Shown: positions 1 through 7,987 of the stretch, in pieces
Position numbering within the stretch: the stretch's first letter is position 1
Layout: every line of letters starts with the position of its first letter
Assembly: GCA_025350985.1 (NCBI GenBank)
Contig: JANXWU010000144.1
Span: 1 to 10,069, forward strand
Source of the DNA: Spartobacteria bacterium
GTDB lineage: Bacteria > Verrucomicrobiota > Verrucomicrobiia > Chthoniobacterales > Chthoniobacteraceae
Length of the DNA: 10,069 nt
Reading direction: 5' to 3'
Position numbers and translations under genes: made by a program
Notes under the pieces: generated by a model
What the model was told of the DNA's origin: nothing
What the model saw: only the letters and a program-made list of their open reading frames with translations
Database searches by the model: none

Positions 1-1828
<1,828 letters not shown>

Positions 1829-1948
1829 TGAGCGGGCGAGACTATTCGCGCGGCGACTTGGCGGGTCAACTTTTTCCGCCTGCGGTTTCGCGTCAGCCGC
1901 CGAATTTTAATCTCGAAAATTCTTCCCGGCTTTTAAAGAATGCCACGC

Positions 1949-2518
1949 ATGAAAACTTCCCTCCTGTTCAAACTATCCATGGCGTTTGGTGTCGCCGCTT
2001 TCGCCGCCGGTTGCGCCGCTCCTTCCAAACCCGTCGCGTCCCATCATCCGGCGCACCCCGTTTGTCCGCCGCATTCCCATCTTTATAAAGACACCGCGCA
2101 CCATTACCGCCTCTGTCTGCCCAACGGCGTGACCACCGGCGACGCGAGCGCGTACCCGGCGGGCAGCACGGTTTTCAAAGGCTTCGCGCTGCCGACGGGC
2201 ACAAATCTGCAGGACAAAAAACTCGTCTTCATCCCCGGCACCGACCCGGATGTGGTTTCCGGCACCGCCTCCGGCCACCTCACTGCGGGGGGCGTCACCT
2301 TCAAGCGCGTGAAGTTCGACGAAGGGAGCGCGGGCCACTCGACCCTGCACATTATTTACACCGGCAAACACGCTGGGAAGACGCTCAACTTCGACTTCAC
2401 GCACTACGCGGCGAACGTCCTCAATTTCCCACCGCAAAACCGTCCGCACGAATACAACCGCGCGCACCAACTTCATCTCAGCGAGGAAATCATGCACACG
2501 TTCCAGCCGCTGCCGTAA
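1949..2518 (+). CDS. Predicted lipoprotein of unknown function
   Basis: The protein begins with a lipoprotein signal peptide: Lys near the N-terminus, a hydrophobic stretch, then FAAGC with the lipidated Cys at residue 22. Ala follows the Cys, which in diderms favours outer-membrane sorting. The mature part is about 168 residues and rich in His, Pro, Gly and Thr, with a short low-complexity linker followed by what looks like one beta-rich globular domain. A Cys pair (in CPPHS and YRLCLP) could form a disulfide. I do not recognise the family and assign no function. ATG at 1940 would add three residues (MPR). I prefer 1949 because it gives a normal n-region and has a weak purine run (AAAGAA) 8 bases upstream. 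The gene ends 41 bases before the 3D-domain lipoprotein on the same strand, so the two may be expressed together, although the second appears to have its own promoter. Confidence 0.8.
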   Translation: MKTSLLFKLSMAFGVAAFAAGCAAPSKPVASHHPAHPVCPPHSHLYKDTAHHYRLCLPNGVTTGDASAYPAGSTVFKGFALPTGTNLQDKKLVFIPGTDPDVVSGTASGHLTAGGVTFKRVKFDEGSAGHSTLHIIYTGKHAGKTLNFDFTHYAANVLNFPPQNRPHEYNRAHQLHLSEEIMHTFQPLP

Positions 2519-2543
2519 ACCGCTTCCCGACTGGCGGGTGATT

Positions 2544-2552
2544 TGCTATACG
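2544..2552 (+). promoter_or_regulatory. Putative extended -10 promoter element of the 3D lipoprotein gene
   Basis: TGCTATACG lies 7 bases before the ATG at 2560. It reads as a TG-N-TATAcg extended -10, and the best-spaced -35 (TTCCCG, 2524-2529) is weak. This position would put the transcription start at or next to the start codon, giving a leaderless message. Inference from sequence only. Confidence 0.4.
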
Positions 2553-2559
2553 AGCACGC

Positions 2560-3177
2560 ATGCGTGTGCTCATTTTCCGCTTCGTCCTGCTGGTTTTCGC
2601 GCTGCTGACTTTCGGTTGCGCGTCGTCGCGACCGCTGCCGAAATACGAAACGCCCGTCGCGCGCGCTCAATTCCAAACCATTCGCACGACCGCCTACACG
2701 CACACGGAAAGCGATCACCGGCCATACGCGCACGCCACGGCCAGCGGCACTTCGCTGCGGCATGGGAAAATCAACAGCGCCGCCTGCGACTGGTCGCGCT
2801 GGCCATTGGGCACGGTTTTTCGCATCCAGGAAACGGGCGAAATCTTCGAGGTGGACGATTACGGCTGGGCGCTCGCCGGCACGAACACGATCGATCTTTA
2901 CAAGCCTTCGCGCGACAAAATGAACGCGTGGGGCGTGCGCCGCGTGAACTTGGAAATCCTGCGCTGGGGCGACGCCGACCGCAGCCTCGGCATCCTGCGC
3001 GACCGGACCAAATACGCGCACGTCAGACGGATGGTGGACGAAATCAAAGAGCGCTACGCCGAAATTTCCGCGCCGATCAATTACACGGTCGCCAGCGTCA
3101 CGACCAACGTGATGCGACCGGCGATGATCGCACCGGACCACGCGACCGTGCGCCCCGCGCTCACGCCCTTTCGCTAA
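2560..3177 (+). CDS. 3D-domain (RlpA/MltA-like double-psi beta-barrel) lipoprotein
   Basis: A 205-residue exported protein with an N-terminal hydrophobic segment ending in LTFGC (Cys20), a plausible but non-ideal lipobox because position -3 is Thr. Residues about 42-135 look like a 3D domain, named for three conserved aspartates: TAY entry strand (44-46), Asp77 before PLGT (82-85), VDDYG (98-102) with Asp100, and IDLY (111-114) with Asp112, followed by WGVRRVNLEIL. This fold occurs in MltA-type lytic transglycosylases and in peptidoglycan-acting 3D proteins, so a role in cell-wall cleavage or remodelling in the periplasm is likely but not shown. Residues after 135 form a polar tail of unknown role. 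The protein is too short to include the second domain of full MltA. No Shine-Dalgarno is visible. The gene lies between another lipoprotein and dinB, all on the plus strand. Confidence 0.78.
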   Translation: MRVLIFRFVLLVFALLTFGCASSRPLPKYETPVARAQFQTIRTTAYTHTESDHRPYAHATASGTSLRHGKINSAACDWSRWPLGTVFRIQETGEIFEVDDYGWALAGTNTIDLYKPSRDKMNAWGVRRVNLEILRWGDADRSLGILRDRTKYAHVRRMVDEIKERYAEISAPINYTVASVTTNVMRPAMIAPDHATVRPALTPFR

Positions 3178-3214
3178 ACTCCGGCCGTCGCCAAAACGTG
3201 TCCTCGGTTTCGCG

Positions 3215-3220
3215 TATAGT
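3215..3220 (+). promoter_or_regulatory. Putative -10 element of dinB
   Basis: TATAGT (five of six matches to TATAAT) ends 6 bases before the GTG start of dinB at 3227, with no convincing -35 hexamer and no ribosome binding site. The spacing predicts a transcription start at about the first base of the start codon, that is, a leaderless dinB message. No LexA-type SOS box was recognised beside it. Confidence 0.42.
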
Positions 3221-3226
3221 CCCGAT

Positions 3227-4279
3227 GTGAATTCGCGTGCGCGCAAAATCATCCACATCGACATGGATTGTTTTTACGCAGCCATCGAGGAACGCGATCG
3301 TCCCGAGCTGCGCGGAAAAGCTGTCGCCGTCGGAGGACGCTCGCGGCGGGGCGTGCTGACGACGGCAAACTACGAGGCGCGCAAGTTCGGAGTGCGCTCG
3401 GCGATGCCGACGTGGCAGGCGCTGCGGCAATGTCCGCACCTCGTCGTCGTGCCGACGCGCTTCGACATTTACCGCCGCGACTCGACGACGGTGCGCGGGA
3501 TTTTTGGAAAATTCACTGAGTTGGTGGAACCGCTCTCGCTCGACGAAGCCTACCTCGACGTGACGGCGATGGAGCAGCCGGGCGCAGCCATCGCCGCCGA
3601 AATTCGCGGGCGCATTTTCGACGTGACGCAACTGACGGCTTCCGCCGGCATCGGGCCGAATAAGTTGATCGCCAAAATCGCGAGTGACTTGAACAAACCG
3701 AACGGACAATTCGAGGTGAAGCCGTCAGGAGTGCCCGCGTTTATGAATCCGCTGCCGGTGCGCAAACTCTGGGGGGTCGGACACGTCACGTCCGGAAAAA
3801 TGGAAACGCTCGGCGTGAAAACCTGCGGCGACTTGCAGCGGCTTTCGCGCGTCGAACTATGCGCCTTGTTCGGCAAGTTTGGGATCGAACTCTACGATCA
3901 ATGCCGCGGCATCGACCATCGCGCCGTCGAACCGCACCGCGAGCGGAAATCGCTCAGTGTCGAGAACACGTTCGAGTCCAATCTGGAAACGCTGCCCGAC
4001 TGCGAGGACAAGCTGACCGTGCTTTTCGACGACCTGCGGACGGACCTCGCGCGACTGCAACCGCCGCGCGAAATCCACAAGCTCTTCGTCAAATTGAAGT
4101 TCGCGGATTTCACGCGCACGACCGTCGAGCGCGTCGGCGCGCACCCGGCCCTGGACCAATTTCGCGACTTGCTGGCGGAAGGATTTCGCCGCAAGGACAA
4201 ACCGGTGCGCTTGCTCGGCGTGGGCGTGCGTTTCGTCCCGGAGTCAAAGGCCAACGCCCAACTCGACTTCCATCTTTAG
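3227..4279 (+). CDS. dinB: DNA polymerase IV (Y-family translesion polymerase)
   Basis: DinB copies past damaged bases and stalled forks, acting with the sliding clamp. The 350-residue length matches E. coli Pol IV. Seen: catalytic DMD (Asp12, with Asp14 beside it), a CFYAAIE palm segment with Tyr17 at the steric-gate position, SLDEAYLD with Asp106 and Glu107 as the second metal-binding pair, TASAGIGPNKLIAKIASDLNKP (about 137-158, a Pol IV hallmark), a helix-hairpin-helix thumb around LWGVG (181-185), and a little-finger domain from about 240. The C-terminus ends QLDFHL, matching the position of the clamp-binding QLVLGL of E. coli Pol IV. The start is GTG at 3227, because the first internal ATG (3263) lies past the catalytic Asp12 and no upstream in-frame start fits. 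An out-of-frame ATG-TGA at 3225 overlaps it. Its stop faces the dnaA stop across 12 bases. Confidence 0.96.
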   Translation: MNSRARKIIHIDMDCFYAAIEERDRPELRGKAVAVGGRSRRGVLTTANYEARKFGVRSAMPTWQALRQCPHLVVVPTRFDIYRRDSTTVRGIFGKFTELVEPLSLDEAYLDVTAMEQPGAAIAAEIRGRIFDVTQLTASAGIGPNKLIAKIASDLNKPNGQFEVKPSGVPAFMNPLPVRKLWGVGHVTSGKMETLGVKTCGDLQRLSRVELCALFGKFGIELYDQCRGIDHRAVEPHRERKSLSVENTFESNLETLPDCEDKLTVLFDDLRTDLARLQPPREIHKLFVKLKFADFTRTTVERVGAHPALDQFRDLLAEGFRRKDKPVRLLGVGVRFVPESKANAQLDFHL

Positions 4280-4291
4280 CGCCAGATTTCG

Positions 4292-5665
4292 CTACCGGGT
4301 CAACTGGCTCTCCAGTGCCGCGACCGTCCGCCGGATTTTTTCCTCGACGAGGATTTTTTCCCGCACAACCCGCTGGGCGTGCATCACCGTGCCGTGGTCG
4401 CGCCCACCGAAAGCCTCGCCGATTTCCGTCAGCGACGCCTTCGTCAACTCACGCGCGAGGAACATGGCGACCTGGCGCGGAAAGGCGATGTTCGCGGGGC
4501 GGCGCTTGCTCGTCATGTCCGCGATGCGCACGTCGAAATGCTCGGCGACCTTTCGCTGAATCTGGTCGATGGAAATCACGCGCCGCGCTTCCTCCTGCAA
4601 AATATCCTTGAGCAAATGCTCGACGGCTTCCGGCGTCAGTTCCTTGCCGCTGAGCGAGGCGAACGACGCCACTCGCATCAGTGCGCCCTCCAGTCGGCGG
4701 ATGTTCGTGCGGATGTTTTTGGCGATGAAGTCGAGCACGCTCTCGTCGAGTTTTACCTGCAGCGACTGCATTTTTTTCCGAAGAATGGCCTGCCGCGTCT
4801 CGGCATCCGGCGGCTGCAACTCGGCGGTGAGCCCCCACTCGAAGCGCGAGACGAGCCGCTGCTCCAGATTCGTAATCTCCGTCGGTGGCCGGTCGCTCGA
4901 GAGGATCACTTGTTTGTGCCCGTCGCTCAGGGCGTTGAAGGTGTGGAAAAACTCCTCCTGCGAGCGCTCTTTTCCCGCGAGAAATTGGATGTCGTCGATG
5001 ATCAGCACATCGGCGTGACGGTAGCGTTTTCGAAACTTGACCAGCGTGCTGTTTTGAATCGCGTCGATGAACTCGTTCGTGAACCGCTCGCTCGTGACGT
5101 AGAGCACCTTGGCGTTTTTCTTCGCGCCCGCGACATGCTGGCCGATCGCCTGCATCAGGTGGGTTTTTCCCAAACCGACCCCGCCGTGGAGAAACAGCGG
5201 GTTGTAGGTCCGCGCCGGGGACTGCGCGACCGCGAGCGCCGCGGCGTGCGCGAATTGGTTGTTCGTCCCGACGACGAACGACTCGAACGAGTAGCGCGGA
5301 TTCATGCCCGAGGTGGACGCCGGCGGCGTGTCCCCGTTGCCGTTCATCGCGTGCTCAGCGGATTTCCTAATCGCGGGAGCGGACGGCGGAGTTGCCCCCA
5401 CCGGTTCGGCACATTCCTCGGCGATGACGAACCGGAGGGCCCGTGGGCTGCCGAGCACGGTGAAAATCGCATCGTTGAGCAGCGGCAGATAATTGCTCTC
5501 GATCCAGAGTTGAAAAATGTTGTTGGGAACGCGCAACGTGAGCTGCTCCTCATCCGCCGCCGCGAGTTCGATTGCCTTGAACCAGCGCTGAAACGTGTCC
5601 ACGCTGACATGCGTCCTTAATAGGTCGGCAATCGGCTTCCAAAGAGCTGCAAAAGATTGTGCCAT
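4292..5665 (-). CDS. dnaA: Chromosomal replication initiator protein DnaA
   Basis: DnaA binds 9-base boxes at oriC, oligomerises with ATP and melts the origin; it also regulates transcription. The protein is 457 residues from the ATG at 5665. Domain I is residues about 1-80 (MAQSFAALWKPI start, WIESNYLPLL). A low-complexity linker covers about 85-122. The AAA+ domain starts at NPRYSFESFVVG and has Walker A GGVGLGKTH (161-169), Walker B LIIDDIQF (221-228), sensor I ILSSDRPP (254-261), the NLEQRLVSRFEWGL arginine-finger box (266-279) and RRLEGAL sensor II (323-329). The DNA-binding domain IV has the signature FGGRDHGTVMHA (419-430), with Gly where E. coli has Thr435. The open frame extends upstream to 5797, but the domain I alignment, the promoter hexamer and the alternating tract before 5665 argue against using it. 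dnaN and rpmH, common neighbours, are absent; dinB converges and a symporter gene lies upstream. Confidence 0.97.
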   Translation of the reverse strand: MAQSFAALWKPIADLLRTHVSVDTFQRWFKAIELAAADEEQLTLRVPNNIFQLWIESNYLPLLNDAIFTVLGSPRALRFVIAEECAEPVGATPPSAPAIRKSAEHAMNGNGDTPPASTSGMNPRYSFESFVVGTNNQFAHAAALAVAQSPARTYNPLFLHGGVGLGKTHLMQAIGQHVAGAKKNAKVLYVTSERFTNEFIDAIQNSTLVKFRKRYRHADVLIIDDIQFLAGKERSQEEFFHTFNALSDGHKQVILSSDRPPTEITNLEQRLVSRFEWGLTAELQPPDAETRQAILRKKMQSLQVKLDESVLDFIAKNIRTNIRRLEGALMRVASFASLSGKELTPEAVEHLLKDILQEEARRVISIDQIQRKVAEHFDVRIADMTSKRRPANIAFPRQVAMFLARELTKASLTEIGEAFGGRDHGTVMHAQRVVREKILVEEKIRRTVAALESQLTR

Positions 5666-5672
5666 GGTTCTA

Positions 5673-5678
5673 CTTATA
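5673..5678 (-). promoter_or_regulatory. Putative dnaA -10 element
   Basis: On the minus strand TATAAG (five of six matches to TATAAT) ends 7 bases before the dnaA ATG at 5665. No -35 hexamer is seen at the usual spacing, where the sequence is an alternating purine-pyrimidine tract instead. The predicted transcription start is at or one base before the start codon. The hexamer lies almost wholly inside a perfect DnaA box. Confidence 0.45.
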
Positions 5679-5682
5679 CACA
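5674..5682 (+). promoter_or_regulatory. DnaA box overlapping the dnaA promoter
   Basis: TTATACACA is a perfect match to the TTATNCACA DnaA-box consensus. It overlaps five of the six bases of the putative dnaA -10 hexamer, so DnaA bound here would be expected to block RNA polymerase. That arrangement fits the negative autoregulation known for dnaA in several bacteria. The match is seen directly; the regulation is inferred. Confidence 0.55.
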
Positions 5683-5893
5683 CGCGCGCACGCGTCTGCC
5701 GTTTCGGGTATTTTTGCAGCGGGAGGCCGGGAAAAACCCGAGCTGAGTATGTTCCACCCAGCAGATTACTCCGTGCGCGAGATTTTTTAAGGAACAAGCC
5801 GCCCGATGCAATCGATTGATTTCAAAGCTCTTGCAGGTCGAATGAGCGTGGAACGCTGAATTCAACGCCGTCGCCAGCCGAACCGGGGCCGCG

Positions 5894-5914
5894 AAGGGGC
5901 TTGCGAAGCCGCTT
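5894..5914 (+). other. Imperfect hairpin
   Basis: GGCTT (5898-5902), loop GCG, AAGCC (5906-5910) form a perfect 5-pair stem, extended by AAG/CTT past a G-G mismatch. No T-run follows, so it is not an intrinsic terminator. It lies in the dnaA upstream gap and has no assigned role. Confidence 0.35.
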
Positions 5915-5941
5915 GCCGGAAGCATCAGTATTTCTCGAAGG

Positions 5942-5961
5942 TTGTTCACAAGTTATTCACA
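5942..5961 (+). promoter_or_regulatory. Tandem DnaA boxes
   Basis: TTGTTCACA (5942-5950) and TTATTCACA (5953-5961) are direct repeats with an 11-base pitch, about one helical turn, so bound DnaA molecules would lie on the same face. The second matches the TTATNCACA consensus exactly and the first differs at one position. They lie about 280 bases upstream of the dnaA start, in the same orientation as the box at 5674. Confidence 0.5.
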
Positions 5962-5977
5962 CGGGTTTCATTCACTC

Positions 5978-5993
5978 GCCCGCAGAGGCGGGC
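5978..5993 (+). other. GC-rich hairpin in the dnaA upstream gap
   Basis: GCCCGC, loop AGAG, GCGGGC make a perfect 6-pair stem, followed on the plus strand by AGTTTATTT. The shape is terminator-like, but no plus-strand gene ends here. It lies between the tandem DnaA boxes and the A+T-rich patch, so it may be a structural part of an origin or a dispersed palindromic repeat. Confidence 0.35.
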
Positions 5994-6107
5994 AGTTTAT
6001 TTCGCGGGTCAACTCCAACAAGAAAAAACGGCGAGAATGCGCCAACTATATTTTCGGAAAACGCCGATTTTTCCTTGACGCAAAACGACCGCCTCGCGTC
6101 CCTCATT

Positions 6108-7889
6108 TCAAGCCGCTTCACGGGCGTTTTCCTCCGTGCGCGCGCGCAGGTGATCGACCTGTGCGCGCGGCGTGGGAAACCAAACCGCGACGGCAAACGT
6201 GGCGACCGTGCCGAACAAAATCCGCCACGGAAATTCGATGATCGGCAGCCACGGAATCGGCTGGTAGAGCCGGTTCCCGAACATCGCGGCCAAGTCGTTT
6301 GGCAGGTCGCTGAGCACGGCCACGACCGCAAACCCAACGACCATCCCGAGCAGGTTTCCGGCATTCGAACCGCGGGTGCGCGTCACCATTCCCACGAGGA
6401 AAATCCCGAGCAGCGAGCCGTAGGTGTAGCCGAACGAACCGAGCACGATGGGGATGATGCGGACTTGTGGATGCGTGAGTTTTACCCACGCCGTGCCGAC
6501 GCCGATTCCCGCGAGTAAAACCGCGAACAGCGCCGTCGCCCAGCGCGCGGCGGACATCTGCTCGTGCTCGCCGGCGCGTGGACGGAAAAGGCCGACGTAA
6601 AAGTCGCGCGTGAAGCTGGTCGCGAGTGCGTTGAGCGCCGTGCTGAGCGAACCCATCGCCGTCGCGAAAAGGCCTGCGGCCATCACGCCGCGGACGCCGG
6701 GCGGCAGTTCGCGCAGGATGAAGTTGACGAAAAAGTCACCCTCGGGCCTGCGCGCCATATTTGCCGGCAGATGGTAGTAAACCCAGAGCAACACGCCGAT
6801 AAACGTGAAACAAAGCGCGACTGGGATGTCCGCCAACCCGCTTAGAATCAGGCTTCGGCGGCTGCGGCGGATGTCGGGCGCGGTCAGCATCCGCTGCACC
6901 ATGTCCTGGTCGGTGCCGTGGGTAGCCATGGTCACGAAGACACTCGCGAGGATCGCCGAGAAAATCGTGTATTCGGTTTCGAGCACGCTTTTCACATGCG
7001 CCCAAAGTCCAAACCTCGCGATCTTCGCCGGGCTTTTCTCGAAGCCGGTGTCCCAAAAATTCAGTGCGGTTTTCGCAGCCGAGTTGGATTCTTCCGCGAC
7101 GGTTTCACGCGCTTTCTGCATCGCCTCCGCTTCCGTCAATTTGTTGCCGTCCATCTTCAAAATCACCTGCGTGCGTTTCGACACCACCTCGACATCGACC
7201 GGCGTCGTGACGACCTGCTGTTTCACCACGTCCCAGCCGCCGACGGAATGCCAGAGCGTGAACATCGCGTAAAACATTGCGCCAAACATCAGGAAGACTT
7301 GGATTAGGTCTGTCCACACGACGGCTTTGATGCCGCCAAAAGTTGTGTAAACCGCCGTGATTAAAACGAGGAAACCCACCGCGCCGGCGTAGAGCCAGAG
7401 GGTTTGCGCGTCGGTCAAATGCGTCTGGCCTTTAATCAACTCCCACGCGCCCACGAGCAAGATCGCCGGGACGAACATCCGCGAGCCGCTCGCGAGCGCC
7501 CGTGTGACGACGAACACCGCCGAGGAAGAAAGCTTCGTCGCGCGCCCGAAGCGCGTTTCGAGAAACTCGTAAATCGACACCACTCGCAGTTCGTAAAAAC
7601 GCCCGATGAATACGTACGCGACGATGATCCGCGCGAGCACCGTGCCGATCGCAAGCTGGCCGTAGGTGAAATTGCGCAAGCCGTAACCTTCGCCCGGCGT
7701 CCCGAGAAAAGTCCCGGCGCTCACCTCCGCCGCGAGGATCGACGCGAGCACCGCCCACCACGGAATCTGCCGTCCGCCGAGCGCGAAGTCGTGCAGCCCT
7801 TCCTCCTTCCGTCCCATGAACAGGCCGATGCCGATGATGAGCACGAAATAACCGGCGATGACGAGGCCGTCGATGAGCCAGGGGTTCAT
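6108..7889 (-). CDS. Sodium:solute symporter (SSS family), substrate unknown
   Basis: This 593-residue inner-membrane carrier is predicted to use the sodium gradient to import an organic solute such as a sugar, carboxylate or amino acid; the sequence does not settle which. Family features: an N-terminal helix followed by FALGGRQIPWWAVLASILAAEVSAGTFLG with the conserved GG and Ser/Thr-rich unwound TM1 region, the SSS signature GGIKAVVWTDLIQ (185-197), HGTDQDMVQR (324-333) and GSLSTALNALATSFTRDFY (413-431). About 12-14 hydrophobic segments are visible. Residues about 229-290 form an unusually long polar insert with a helical, Glu/Ala/Lys-rich part between the helices flanking it. The ATG at 7889 leads into a normal first membrane helix (WLIDGLVIAGYFVLIIGIGLF), although no ribosome binding site is present. 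argA lies 90 bases upstream on the same strand with a possible terminator between, so co-transcription is uncertain. Confidence 0.9.
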   Translation of the reverse strand: MNPWLIDGLVIAGYFVLIIGIGLFMGRKEEGLHDFALGGRQIPWWAVLASILAAEVSAGTFLGTPGEGYGLRNFTYGQLAIGTVLARIIVAYVFIGRFYELRVVSIYEFLETRFGRATKLSSSAVFVVTRALASGSRMFVPAILLVGAWELIKGQTHLTDAQTLWLYAGAVGFLVLITAVYTTFGGIKAVVWTDLIQVFLMFGAMFYAMFTLWHSVGGWDVVKQQVVTTPVDVEVVSKRTQVILKMDGNKLTEAEAMQKARETVAEESNSAAKTALNFWDTGFEKSPAKIARFGLWAHVKSVLETEYTIFSAILASVFVTMATHGTDQDMVQRMLTAPDIRRSRRSLILSGLADIPVALCFTFIGVLLWVYYHLPANMARRPEGDFFVNFILRELPPGVRGVMAAGLFATAMGSLSTALNALATSFTRDFYVGLFRPRAGEHEQMSAARWATALFAVLLAGIGVGTAWVKLTHPQVRIIPIVLGSFGYTYGSLLGIFLVGMVTRTRGSNAGNLLGMVVGFAVVAVLSDLPNDLAAMFGNRLYQPIPWLPIIEFPWRILFGTVATFAVAVWFPTPRAQVDHLRARTEENAREAA

Positions 7890-7962
7890 ATCATTTTCGA
7901 TTTTCGGTTTTTCCCGACGCGCGGCGAGCGCAATTTGCCACGGGGAAAAATTCAGAATGCAT

Positions 7963-7987
7963 AAAAATCCCGCCGCTCGTCAGGCGG
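7963..7987 (-). terminator. Possible intrinsic terminator overlapping the argA stop codon
   Basis: On the minus strand CCGCC, an 8-base loop that contains the TGA stop, and GGCGG form a 5-pair GC stem followed by GATTTTT. The stem is short, so termination may be partial, leaving some read-through into the symporter gene. Confidence 0.4.

Larger units (their letters stand above)
5666..6107. other. dnaA upstream intergenic region; candidate oriC
   Basis: This 442-base gene-free stretch lies between dnaA and the symporter. It contains, in order: the dnaA promoter with a DnaA box (5674-5682), a 21-base alternating purine-pyrimidine tract (5675-5695), an imperfect hairpin (5894-5914), two DnaA-box-like 9-mers 11 bases apart (5942-5961), a GC-rich hairpin (5978-5993) and an A+T-rich patch (6017-6074, about 59 percent A+T by count). 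Clustered boxes beside an A+T-rich segment next to dnaA is the usual layout of a bacterial origin. Only one textbook box is in the cluster and the A+T enrichment is modest, so it may instead be only a regulatory region. No convincing small gene or tRNA was found; the short open frames crossing it have no recognisable protein character. Confidence 0.4.

Noticed and set aside
4379..5620. 413-codon plus-strand open frame opposite dnaA
   Set aside because: Antisense shadow of dnaA, with Arg/Val/Asp-rich composition and no recognisable motif.
5666..5797. 44-residue N-terminal extension of DnaA
   Set aside because: It would read through the promoter hexamer, DnaA box and alternating tract. The family start MAQSFAALWKPI at 5665 is a normal domain I start.
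5674..5949. Small protein gene upstream of dnaA such as rpmH
   Set aside because: The 91-codon minus-strand frame lacks the basic L34 pattern, overlaps the dnaA promoter and boxes, and shows no family motif.
6056..6074. Terminator hairpin after the symporter (GGAAAA / TTTTCC)
   Set aside because: The stem is AT-rich with only two GC pairs, so it is too weak to call.
6075..6080. TTGACG as a plus-strand -35 element
   Set aside because: No -10 hexamer lies at suitable spacing and it would read antisense into the symporter gene.
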